A stretch of DNA of 56,166 nt, from the NCBI GenBank assembly GCA_016342325.1, contig JAEINR010000030.1, forward strand, positions 1-56,166. Direction: 5' to 3'. This DNA comes from Desulfobacterium sp. Its GTDB lineage: Bacteria; Desulfobacterota; Desulfobacteria; Desulfobacterales; Desulfobacteraceae. A model generated the notes under the pieces. It saw nothing but the letters and a program-made list of their open reading frames with translations. It was not told the origin of the DNA and did not search any database. The translations under genes and the position numbers were made by a program. Shown one piece after another: positions 8,204-15,334 of the stretch (position 1 is its first letter; the number at the start of each line of letters is the position of its first letter).

Positions 8204-8885
8204 GGTGCATTTCCTTTTCATAATGCTTCTCAATATCGTGGAGGGCATTTTCCAGGTGGGCGGCCATTTTTGACGACGCCTCGTCCGGGTTGCCCGTGCC
8301 CAGGGCGTTAAGGATCTCCCGATGCTCAATCACCGTTGATTTATGGCGATCCGGCACCTGGAGGCTGCAAATCCACCCCTTGGTCAATTCAGAAACAATG
8401 GTCTCCATGATCTGCTTGAGGGTGGAGTTACCGGACAGTATGGCGATTTTATGGTGAAAATCCTTGTCCAGCTGGATTGCCCGGGCCATGTTTTTGTCCT
8501 GGATAGCCTTTTCATAGGCCTGGTGGATCTGTTCAAAGTCATCAAGGTCTTTATCCGTGACAGCCTTTGCAGCCCGTGAGGCCGCATGGGACTCCACAAG
8601 AATACGAACATCAAACAGCTCCGTAATGGACTCCTGGTGACGCTCAAACCAAACAGCAGCGGTTTCAGCAAGAAAAATGCCCTTACCCTGGTGCACGGTC
8701 ACCCGCCCCTGGAGTTCAAGGGTGCGAATCGCTTCCCGAACCGAGGTGCGGCTCACCTCAAGACGCTTGGCCAACACATTTTCAGACGGGAGTTTATCCC
8801 CGGATTGTATATTTTCAGCAATGATCATCTCTTCAATGGCTTCGACGATCATGGTTGAGATCCGCATTTTCTTGATCGGTTTCAT
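8193..8885 (-). CDS. GntR family transcription regulator, FCD type
   Basis: Metabolite-responsive DNA-binding protein of 230 aa. Residues about 8-70 are the winged helix of the GntR family (LPSENVLAKRLEVSRTSVREAIRTLE, then the wing GRVTVHQGKGIFL); residues about 85-215 are the all-helical FCD ligand domain, with the His pair expected to hold a metal visible in FHHKIAIL and in the EHREIL segment. FCD regulators usually bind carboxylic or sugar acids. Two tandem ATGs occur; the second (8885) sits 7 nt after AAGGAG and is preferred. The gene leads the operon and a TTGT-TGG-ACAA palindrome lies about 28 nt upstream, so autoregulation in response to the imported acid is likely. Confidence 0.9.
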   Translation of the reverse strand: MKPIKKMRISTMIVEAIEEMIIAENIQSGDKLPSENVLAKRLEVSRTSVREAIRTLELQGRVTVHQGKGIFLAETAAVWFERHQESITELFDVRILVESHAASRAAKAVTDKDLDDFEQIHQAYEKAIQDKNMARAIQLDKDFHHKIAILSGNSTLKQIMETIVSELTKGWICSLQVPDRHKSTVIEHREILNALGTGNPDEASSKMAAHLENALHDIEKHYEKEMHHEG

Positions 8886-8907
8886 CATCCGACTCCTTGT
8901 AATATTG

Positions 8908-8939
8908 TCCACTTGTCCAACAACCAACAAGTCGACAAG
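8908..8939 (-). promoter_or_regulatory. candidate FCD-GntR operator
   Basis: The centre, 8913-8923, reads TTGTTGGACAA on the minus strand: TTGT and ACAA arms around a 3-nt spacer, matching the FCD-type pattern T-N-G-T-N3-A-C-N-A. Flanking repeats (CTTGTCGACTTGTTGG and GGACAAGTGGACAA) add half-sites. It lies 28-38 nt before the regulator start, where it would overlap the promoter of the whole operon. Confidence 0.55.
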
Positions 8940-9070
8940 ATCATAATGATTTCATATTGTCAAATAAAATATCCGGCCTTTTCCAGTGGGGACGTAATTA
9001 CTGTTGCACCCGGCCTCATTTTTTGGGATTATGGTCAAAACATCAAATCGTCACACCATAAAAGATTCAA

Positions 9071-9088
9071 AAACCCGTCATCGGGTTT
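9071..9088. terminator. small hairpin before the insertion sequence
   Basis: AAACCCG-TCAT-CGGGTTT is a perfect 7-bp stem with a 4-nt loop. The T-tract after it is weak on both strands and no gene ends here, so function is uncertain. It lies 16 nt outside the left end of the insertion sequence. Confidence 0.35.
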
Positions 9089-9172
9089 AATGCATTTTAA
9101 GTTCTTAGGGCCTGTTAAAAAATTAACCATCTATATGTAGTATGCATTGACCCAATATGATATACTCTTTTT

Positions 9173-10492
9173 ATGATAGAACTTGATGAAGTAACAAAGA
9201 GCAGAATAGCCAGGGTAATGCCCATGCTTACAGAAAACCAGAGACGCAAATTTCTGGGTATTGAGGCACTTGCCTTGGGCCATGGTGGGATTCAGGTTTT
9301 GAGCAATCTTACCGGAGCTGCCCGCTCGACTATTGCCATTGGTATTAAGGAAGCAGTCGAGGCAGAATCCGATCCCAAAGTCAGATCTTCATTGACAGGC
9401 ACGAAGCGCATAAGGGTCAAGGGTGCAGGAAGGAAAAGTGTTGAAAAAACCAACCCTGGTGTCACAAAAGCTCTTGAGGCACTGGTTTCAGAATCCACTA
9501 TAGGAAACCCTGAAAACCCCCTGTGCTGGACAACAAAAAGCCTCAGGAACCTTCAGGCAGAGCTTGTAAACCAGAACTATCGCATAAGCCACGTTAAGGT
9601 TGGGGAACTTCTTAAGGATTTGGGCTACAGCCTCCAGCTCAACAAGAAAGCCCTCCAAGTGGGCAAAACCCATGTGGACAGGGATGAGCAATTTCAGTAT
9701 ATCAATGCCAAGTCGAAGGCTTTCATTGAAGAGGGGCTACCTGTAATTTCTGTTGACACAAAGAAAAAGGAAAACATCGGCAACTTCAAGAACAACGGTG
9801 CCGAGTATGCCCCGAAAGGCAATCCTACTCTTGTGCTTGACCATGACTTCCCTATCCTGGGTTTGGGGAAGGCCAGTCCCTATGGTATCTATGATGTAAG
9901 GGAGAACGAGGGATATGTAAATGTGGGTATTAGCAGTGACACAGCAATGTTCGCAGCACAGAGCATCCGCACCTGGTGGGATGAGATGGGTTGTATTATA
10001 GCTCTGGTCAGATCAATTGATACCGCTACTTATTAATAATGGTGGGTTGGTATCACGTCATTTGACCGGTACTATAAGTATCATGATGCAACCAAGCTCT
10101 ACATCACCGCTGACGGTGGTGGAAGCAATGGCAGTAGAAACAAGCTCTGGAAGAAGTCATTGCAGCAGTTTTCCAATGAGACTGGAATAGAGATACATGT
10201 TTCCCATCTTCCTCCAGGGACTTCAAAGTGGAACAAGATCGAGCACCGTATGTTTAGCCATATAAGCAAGAATTGGCGGGGGAGGCCCTTAATTTCAATA
10301 GCAGTCATCATCAGTTTGATAGGATCAACAACAACCCAAAAGGGTCTGAGAGTGAAATGCGGTCTTGATACTAACGAGTACGAGAAAGGTCTCAAGGTCT
10401 CAGATGAGGATCTACAAGAGCTCAATATCAGCAAGAATGAGTTCCATGGAGAATGGAACTATTGGGTGTCTCCGTCGGAGACTTTTGCATAG
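9173..10492 (+). pseudogene. ISAzo13 family transposase, interrupted
   Basis: DDE-type transposase of the ISAzo13 family. The first 280 codons are intact and include the N-terminal helical region, CWTTKSLRNLQ, and ISVDTKKKENIGNF with the catalytic Asp. After WWDEMG a segment carrying two consecutive in-frame TAA stops (10034-10039) intervenes; the same frame then resumes with YYKYHDATKLYITADGGGSN and ends at 10492 with the HRMFSHISKNWRGRPL region. The insert is about 78 nt (9991-10068), a multiple of three, so the frame is kept but translation stops. Without it the protein would be about 410 aa, normal for the family. The element cannot transpose by itself unless stop readthrough occurs. Confidence 0.82.
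9996..10077. repeat. palindromic insert in the transposase gene
   Basis: Arms 9996-10024 and 10049-10077 pair at 22 of 29 positions plus two G-U pairs, around a 24-nt loop; strongest blocks are TTATAG/CTATAA, GGTCA/TGACC and TGATACC/GGTATCA-like. GTA flanks both sides (9993-9995, 10078-10080). The hairpin coincides with the segment that brings stop codons into the transposase frame, so it looks like a very small palindromic insertion, though its exact ends need another copy of the IS for comparison. Confidence 0.6.
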
Positions 10493-10534
10493 TTTATTTT
10501 TTAACGGACCCTTAGCTTTGTTTTTCGTGTTATT

Positions 10535-10546
10535 TTGGCATGCCAA
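10535..10546. promoter_or_regulatory. 12-bp perfect palindrome upstream of the PspA operon
   Basis: TTGGCATGCCAA, 78 nt before the pspA start and 20 nt inside from the IS right end. It could be an operator. Its TGGCAT half resembles a -24 sigma-54 element, but no -12 GC follows at the right spacing, so a sigma-54 promoter is not claimed. Confidence 0.3.
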
Positions 10547-10561
10547 TCAGACAACCGCTTT

Positions 10562-10582
10562 GGTTCGGGCTTGTCCAGGTTA
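10562..10582 (+). repeat. dispersed repeat, copy 2
   Basis: GGTTCGGGCTTGTCCAGGTTA, a diverged copy of the CCGG-CTTGT-CCGG family (also 5907-5925 and 12048-12070). It lies about 42 nt before pspA and is preceded by CTTT like the other copies. Confidence 0.5.
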
Positions 10583-10623
10583 AGTAATCAGACCCATGAA
10601 AACATCAAGACGGGGAGACATAC

Positions 10624-11310
10624 ATGAAAGAAAAACTGATCAGCCGTGTCGGCCGGATTATAAGTGGCAGTGTTCATTCCTTGATTGACTCATTGGAAAA
10701 TGCAGCACCTGAAACGGTTCTGTCGGAATCCATCCGGGAAATTGAATCGGCCATTGACGATCTTCGAACAGAGCTAGGACAAATCCTAGCCAAAAAACAT
10801 CTTGCCGGTGCAAAACTCTTGGAAGAGAACAAAAAGCATGGGGATTTGAGTGAAAAAATAGTCCTTGCCGTCAAGGAAAATCGTGACGATTTAGCTGAAG
10901 CAGCCATTGCAAGGCAATTTGATATCGAGGCTCAGATTCCGATTCTTGAAATCACCATTGATGAGTGTAACGGCCAGGAAAAGGAGCTGGAAAACTATAT
11001 CAATGCGTTACAGGCGAAAAAACGAGAAATGAAAGAGGAACTGATCCAGTTCCGAAACATGGTAAAGGAAGGCAGCCGTCCCTTGGGGAGCGACCCGTCA
11101 TCCGAAGCCGCCGGTTCAGTTGAGGGCAACGTCTCAAAAGCTTCGTCTGCATTTGAACGCGTCATTGAGAAAACAACGGGGATTCCCGGACACAATCGGA
11201 TGTCTGAAAGAAAATCAGCATCGCAACTGGCAGAGCTGGAAGAAATTGCCAGGAAGAATAAGATCCAGGAACGATTATCAAAGATCAAAGGGGATGCTGG
11301 GCAACAATGA
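10624..11310 (+). CDS. pspA: PspA/IM30 family membrane-stress protein
   Basis: A 228-aa member of the PspA/IM30 (ESCRT-III-like) family, peripheral inner-membrane proteins that bind and stabilise stressed membranes. The whole chain up to about residue 155 is heptad-rich coiled coil; family-like features are the amphipathic N-terminal segment (KLISRVGRIISGSVHSLIDSLE), the charged first hairpin (IREIESAIDDLRTELGQILAKK) and NYINALQAKKREMKEEL. The C-terminal ~60 residues are less conserved. GGGGAG precedes the ATG. It is the first gene of a five-gene operon; its stop overlaps the next start by 4 nt (ATGA). The combination with YqiJ-like and YqiK-like proteins is a known envelope-stress pairing, and here a phosphoesterase and a CHAT protease are added. 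Confidence 0.88.
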   Translation: MKEKLISRVGRIISGSVHSLIDSLENAAPETVLSESIREIESAIDDLRTELGQILAKKHLAGAKLLEENKKHGDLSEKIVLAVKENRDDLAEAAIARQFDIEAQIPILEITIDECNGQEKELENYINALQAKKREMKEELIQFRNMVKEGSRPLGSDPSSEAAGSVEGNVSKASSAFERVIEKTTGIPGHNRMSERKSASQLAELEEIARKNKIQERLSKIKGDAGQQ

Positions 11311-11981
11311 TTGAATTCATGCTCCAGGGTGAAAATTTGCCGTTCATGGTCTCATTGACCATTATGGTCATGATCGCCTGCCTGGAAGGCGTCACGACCC
11401 TGATCGGTCTGGGGCTTTCAAGTATGATAGACGCATTCATACCAGATTTTGATCTTGATGGGGAGTTTGATCTGAATCCGGATGCCCCAGTAACAGGGGT
11501 ATTAACCAGAACCCTTAGCTGGTTTCGCATCGGACAGGTCCCGTTTTTAATTATCCTTATTGTTTTCCTTACCCTCTTTGGCCTTATGGGGCTTTTTATT
11601 CAATCGATTTCCGTCAAAATAACGGGTCATCTTTTGCCCGGTATTATTGCTTCCGGTATCACCCTTCCCGTCACATTGCCCCTTGTCAGGGCCATTACCG
11701 GTATCATCGGCAAGATAATGCCAAAGGATGAAACCGAAGCGGTTGATGAAAAAAGCTTTATCGGGCGGGTGGCAATCATCACGCTAGGCAAAGCCTCTAA
11801 AAACAGCCCGGCCCAGGCCAAGGTAAAGGATAAATTCGGAACCACCCACTATGTGATGGTGGAACCCGATATTGAAGATGAAGAATTTCATAAGGGAGAT
11901 CAGGTCCTGATGGTAAAACAGACACGTTCCGGATACAAAGCGATTCAAAATCCAATGGCAGCGTTACAGGATTTGGATTAG
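11307..11981 (+). CDS. YqiJ-like inner-membrane protein with OB-fold tail
   Basis: A 224-aa inner-membrane protein resembling E. coli YqiJ, the usual partner of the flotillin YqiK; the C-terminal part is related to the NfeD OB-fold. Hydrophobic segments are at about 12-40, 72-98 and 108-135; residues about 148-215 form the soluble beta-rich domain (FIGRVAIITLGKASKNSPAQAKVKD..., HYVMVEPDIEDEEFHKGDQVLMV). NfeD/YqiJ proteins anchor or modulate flotillin assemblies in the membrane. The start overlaps the pspA stop by 4 nt, so the two are translationally coupled. A 121-nt gap with a dispersed repeat separates it from the flotillin gene. Confidence 0.85.
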   Translation: MIEFMLQGENLPFMVSLTIMVMIACLEGVTTLIGLGLSSMIDAFIPDFDLDGEFDLNPDAPVTGVLTRTLSWFRIGQVPFLIILIVFLTLFGLMGLFIQSISVKITGHLLPGIIASGITLPVTLPLVRAITGIIGKIMPKDETEAVDEKSFIGRVAIITLGKASKNSPAQAKVKDKFGTTHYVMVEPDIEDEEFHKGDQVLMVKQTRSGYKAIQNPMAALQDLD

Positions 11982-12047
11982 CCACGCCTTTTAGCTTCTC
12001 AGCTCTGAACTTTACGTTATTTTACAAGAAAATCAGAACTCTTTTTT

Positions 12048-12070
12048 GGGTCCGGCTTGTCCGGGTCAGG
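12048..12070 (+). repeat. dispersed repeat, copy 3
   Basis: Preceded by a T-tract, this copy contains TCCGGCTTGTCCGGGT, the same hairpin-forming core as the copies at 5907-5925 and 10562-10582. It ends 32 nt before the flotillin start. Confidence 0.6.
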
Positions 12071-12102
12071 CATGGAAACAAACCGTTAAAGGGGAGGATA
12101 CG

Positions 12103-13839
12103 ATGGAAAACATGGTTGATATACTTGTCATTGCAGGTCTCATTCTGATCGCCTTGATCGCAATGGTATTAATTTTTTCGAAATTGTACAAACGGGCCAC
12201 CAAGGAGATTTCATTTGTCCGAACCGGTTTTGGCGGGCAAAAGGTGATCGTGAATGGCGGTGCCCTGGTATTCCCGGTTCTCCATGAAATAATCCCCGTG
12301 AATATGAATACCCTTCGCCTTGAAGTTCAGCGGAACAATGAACAGGCATTGATCACCCGGGACCGCATGCGGGTGGATGTGGCCGCAGAATTTTATGTCC
12401 GGGCCAAACCCACGGAAGATGCCATTGCAAGTGCGGCCCAGACATTGGGACTTAAAACCATGAATCCCGAGGAGCTCAAAACCCTCGTGGAGGGTAAATT
12501 TGTCGACGCCTTACGGGCCGTGGCAGCGGAAATGGCCATGGAAGAACTCCATGAGCAACGGGTTGATTTTGTCCAAAAGGTACAGCAGGTTGTCACGGAA
12601 GACTTGTTGAAAAACGGCCTTGAGCTTGAAACCGTGTCGTTAACGGGATTGGACCAGACAAATAAAAGCCACTTTAATCCGGACAATGCATTTGATGCTG
12701 AAGGGTTGACAAAACTGACGGAGAAAATAGAAGAACGGCGAAAAAAAAGAAATGACATTGAGCAGGATACGGAAGTGGCCATCGCAACTAAAAATCTTGA
12801 AGCGGAACGCAAGAAACTTGAAATTATAAAAGAAGAAGAGTATGCAAAGTTGAAACAGGAAAGGGAGATTGAAATTCGCAGGGCCGCCCAGATGTCTGAG
12901 ATTGCAATGGAACAGGCAGAGAAAAAGCGGGAAGCGGAACAGGCACAGATTGACGCACAAAAGAATGTGGATATGTCGAGCATCCTGGCAGAAAGGTCCG
13001 TTGAAGAAGAACGCATAGACAAAGACAAATTACTAAAAGAAAAAGAAATTTTAAAAGACAGGGCCATTGAAAGCTCGGAAATTGAAAAAAAGAAAACCCT
13101 GGAACTTGCGGAACAGGATCGAGCCATTGCCATTGCAGAGAAATCAAAGGCCCAGTCAGAAGCCGAGGCCGAGGCCGATCGCGCCCGTTCCATTGCCGTA
13201 AAAGAAGAAGAGGCGGTTAAAACCGTACGGGAGACTGAAATTGCAGAACGTGCCAAAGCCGTTGAGCTGGTCAAAGCAAGGGAAAATGCCGAACGGGAGG
13301 CCATTAAAATAAAAATTGCGGCTGAAGCGGACAAGATTTCAGCCATGGATCAAGCTGAGGCGGTGAGAACCATTGCCAATGCCGAAGCGGACAAGCACCG
13401 GATTAACGCCCAGGGAGAAGCCGATGCTGAGAAAGTTAAGGCTGAAGCTGCACAAAAGCGTTATGCCGTTGATGCTGAAGGACAAAGGGCCATAAATGAG
13501 TCGGATAACCTTCTGTCAGACCAGCAGATTGCCATGCAGGTTCGCATGGCGCTGATCAAGCATTTGCCTGGAATCATAAGGGAAAGTGTAAAACCCATGG
13601 AGAACATCGAAGGCATAAAAATTATCCACGTGGACGGTCTGACAAACGGCCACAATGGAACCCTGGATGGCGACCCGGCGACCCAAAGCGCCAACAGCCT
13701 TTCAGATCAGTTGGTAAACAGTGCACTTCGCTACAGGGGCCAGGCGCCGCTCATCGATTCATTGATGGCGGAGATCGGCATTACAGCCGGGGATATCAAT
13801 GGCCTCACAGCCGGATTAAAAGAGGAGACACCAGAATGA
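12103..13839 (+). CDS. yqiK: flotillin family protein, YqiK-like
   Basis: A 578-aa flotillin (SPFH family) scaffold of membrane microdomains. Residues about 4-26 are a single N-terminal membrane span; about 35-210 form the SPFH domain (FVRTGFGGQKVIVNGG..., ITRDRMRVDVAAEFYVR); about 220-490 form a very long Ala/Glu/Lys-rich coiled coil with many EAE/AEADK units; a short glycine- and asparagine-containing tail follows. The start chosen is the ATG at 12103, 5 nt after GGGGAGG; an in-frame ATG 19 codons earlier lies in the repeat and lacks a ribosome site. The last codons overlap the phosphoesterase start by 4 nt (ATGA), so scaffold and enzyme are made together. Confidence 0.92.
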   Translation: MENMVDILVIAGLILIALIAMVLIFSKLYKRATKEISFVRTGFGGQKVIVNGGALVFPVLHEIIPVNMNTLRLEVQRNNEQALITRDRMRVDVAAEFYVRAKPTEDAIASAAQTLGLKTMNPEELKTLVEGKFVDALRAVAAEMAMEELHEQRVDFVQKVQQVVTEDLLKNGLELETVSLTGLDQTNKSHFNPDNAFDAEGLTKLTEKIEERRKKRNDIEQDTEVAIATKNLEAERKKLEIIKEEEYAKLKQEREIEIRRAAQMSEIAMEQAEKKREAEQAQIDAQKNVDMSSILAERSVEEERIDKDKLLKEKEILKDRAIESSEIEKKKTLELAEQDRAIAIAEKSKAQSEAEAEADRARSIAVKEEEAVKTVRETEIAERAKAVELVKARENAEREAIKIKIAAEADKISAMDQAEAVRTIANAEADKHRINAQGEADAEKVKAEAAQKRYAVDAEGQRAINESDNLLSDQQIAMQVRMALIKHLPGIIRESVKPMENIEGIKIIHVDGLTNGHNGTLDGDPATQSANSLSDQLVNSALRYRGQAPLIDSLMAEIGITAGDINGLTAGLKEETPE

Positions 13840-15329
13840 CACTACCGCAATTTGACGAAATACACGTTGTTTCCGACCTCCACATGGGCGGTCGCAAAGG
13901 ATCTCAAATTCTGAGAAACACCAAACGGCTGGCAGCATTTATCCGCTGGGTCGCAGAACAGCGACCGGATGAACGGGTGGCCCTTGTTTTAAACGGCGAC
14001 ATCATCGACACCCTGGCAGAAGAAAATAGTGATTACATTGCCGTTGACAATGCCGACGCCCTTGTTCGAAGAATCATGGCAGATGAATCCTTTGAACCGG
14101 TTTGGCAGGCCCTGGCGGATTTTGTAAAAGCAGACAAGCGTACCCTTGTGCTTGCCATCGGCAACCACGATCTTGAACTCTCCTTTCCAGTTGTCCAGGA
14201 AACAATCATGGAGACCCTTGCCCGAGACGACCTCAAGGCCCGGGCCCGCATCCTTTTCTCCACCACCGGGGCGGGTTATTCCTGCCTGGTGGGTGAATCC
14301 CGGGTGTTTTGCACCCACGGAAATGAAGTGGATGCCTGGAATTTTAACCGGTACGAAGATCTTTCCAAACTTAGCCGTCGCCTGAACGCCGACCGCCACC
14401 TCAAAACCGGCGAATGGAAGCCCAATGCCGGCACCAAGATGGTCAAGGATGTCTTGAACACGGTAAAGCATAAATATCCATGGATCGACCTGTTGAAACC
14501 GGAAAAGAAAGCGGCTGTGGGCGTGCTGCTGGCACTGGACCCCGGACAGATTGAAAAGATAGACCGGCTGATACCCATTGTCGGCAAAAGGGCCAAGGAC
14601 AGCAATGAAGTTGACAAACGCCTTTCTGCCGATGGGTTCACCGCCCCCATGGATAAGGAACCCGGTTACGCCAACGTGGAGAGTCTGCTGGGTCCGAGCC
14701 TTACCAAAGGGTTGCGTCATCATAAAACCGGCAGCATCCCAAGTGCGGACGCCATGCTGCTTACGGCTGAAAACGAATATCAAACCGGTACCGCAGCCAC
14801 CGATGCCCAGGATGAAACCCTGGGTGCCGGCGAGTATATCTGGGACCGGTTGACCGGCTGGTTCAGAGGTGTCAGTAAAATTGAGGCCCTGCGCCGGGCC
14901 ATTACGGACTGGCTCAAGGATGACCACACCTTTGACATCCATGACCAGGATGAGACCTGCAAAGAAATTGTCAGCACCATTGGAACGGGTATCCACTTCA
15001 TCGTCACCGGCCATACCCATCTTGAGCGCGCCATTGATCTGGGTGCCGGTCGTTTTTATTTCAACTGCGGCACCTGGATTCGCCTGCTTCGGTTCACGGA
15101 AGAAATGCTTCAAAACGAAGACGCTTTTAAGCCGGTTTTTAACGTGCTTGAAAACAGCACCCTGGAAACCATTGATGACGCAGAATTCAACGACGCCCCC
15201 TTTGTCCTGGATCAGAACAGCGCCGTCTGCATCGGCACCGACGGCACCCGGGTGACCGGCAAATTGGTTCACATCCAGGACCAGGACGACAGTGTATCCC
15301 TAAAAGTGATCAAACAATTTCAGAGGTAA
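13836..15329 (+). CDS. calcineurin-like metallophosphoesterase with large insert
   Basis: A 497-aa cytoplasmic phosphoesterase with all five metal-binding blocks of the calcineurin-like family: SDLHMGG near residue 13, NGDIID near 53, GNHDLE near 109, THGNE near 160 and TGHTH near 391. The ~230 residues between the fourth and fifth blocks are far more than a simple phosphoesterase has and include helical and charged stretches (DLSKLSRRLNADRHL, KMVKDVLNTVKHKYPW), so an extra partner-binding or regulatory domain is likely. The substrate could be a nucleotide, nucleic acid or phosphoprotein. The start overlaps the flotillin stop by 4 nt and the CHAT protease begins 5 nt after its stop, an arrangement that suggests an enzyme/effector pair. 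Confidence 0.88.
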   Translation: MTLPQFDEIHVVSDLHMGGRKGSQILRNTKRLAAFIRWVAEQRPDERVALVLNGDIIDTLAEENSDYIAVDNADALVRRIMADESFEPVWQALADFVKADKRTLVLAIGNHDLELSFPVVQETIMETLARDDLKARARILFSTTGAGYSCLVGESRVFCTHGNEVDAWNFNRYEDLSKLSRRLNADRHLKTGEWKPNAGTKMVKDVLNTVKHKYPWIDLLKPEKKAAVGVLLALDPGQIEKIDRLIPIVGKRAKDSNEVDKRLSADGFTAPMDKEPGYANVESLLGPSLTKGLRHHKTGSIPSADAMLLTAENEYQTGTAATDAQDETLGAGEYIWDRLTGWFRGVSKIEALRRAITDWLKDDHTFDIHDQDETCKEIVSTIGTGIHFIVTGHTHLERAIDLGAGRFYFNCGTWIRLLRFTEEMLQNEDAFKPVFNVLENSTLETIDDAEFNDAPFVLDQNSAVCIGTDGTRVTGKLVHIQDQDDSVSLKVIKQFQR

Positions 15330-15334
15330 AGATA

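Larger units (their letters stand above)
9104..10515 (+). mobile_element. ISAzo13-type insertion sequence, ~1.41 kb, inactivated
   Basis: Bounded by 24-bp imperfect inverted repeats (20 of 24 identical): left CTTAGGGCCTGTTAAAAAAT... from 9104 and right, on the other strand, CTAAGGGTCCGTTAAAAAAT... ending at about 10515. It contains one transposase reading frame, now broken. Exact ends and target duplication cannot be fixed because the outermost bases differ. It sits between the divergent GntR gene and the PspA operon, only ~108 nt upstream of pspA, so it may have displaced upstream promoter or enhancer sequence of that operon. Confidence 0.8.

Noticed and set aside
8913-9140. 75-codon frame on the plus strand
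   Set aside because: Begins in the operator of the GntR gene and ends in the IS terminal repeat; no ribosome site.
10535-10550. possible sigma-54 promoter before pspA
   Set aside because: The TGGCATG part is there, but no GC dinucleotide at the -12 position; kept only as a palindrome.
12393-13346. 317-codon Ser/Ala-rich frame on the minus strand
   Set aside because: Antisense of the Ala/Glu-rich flotillin coiled coil, whose codon bias produces it.
13989-15272. 427-codon open frame on the minus strand
   Set aside because: Antisense to the phosphoesterase, which has all its metal motifs; no domain or ribosome site.
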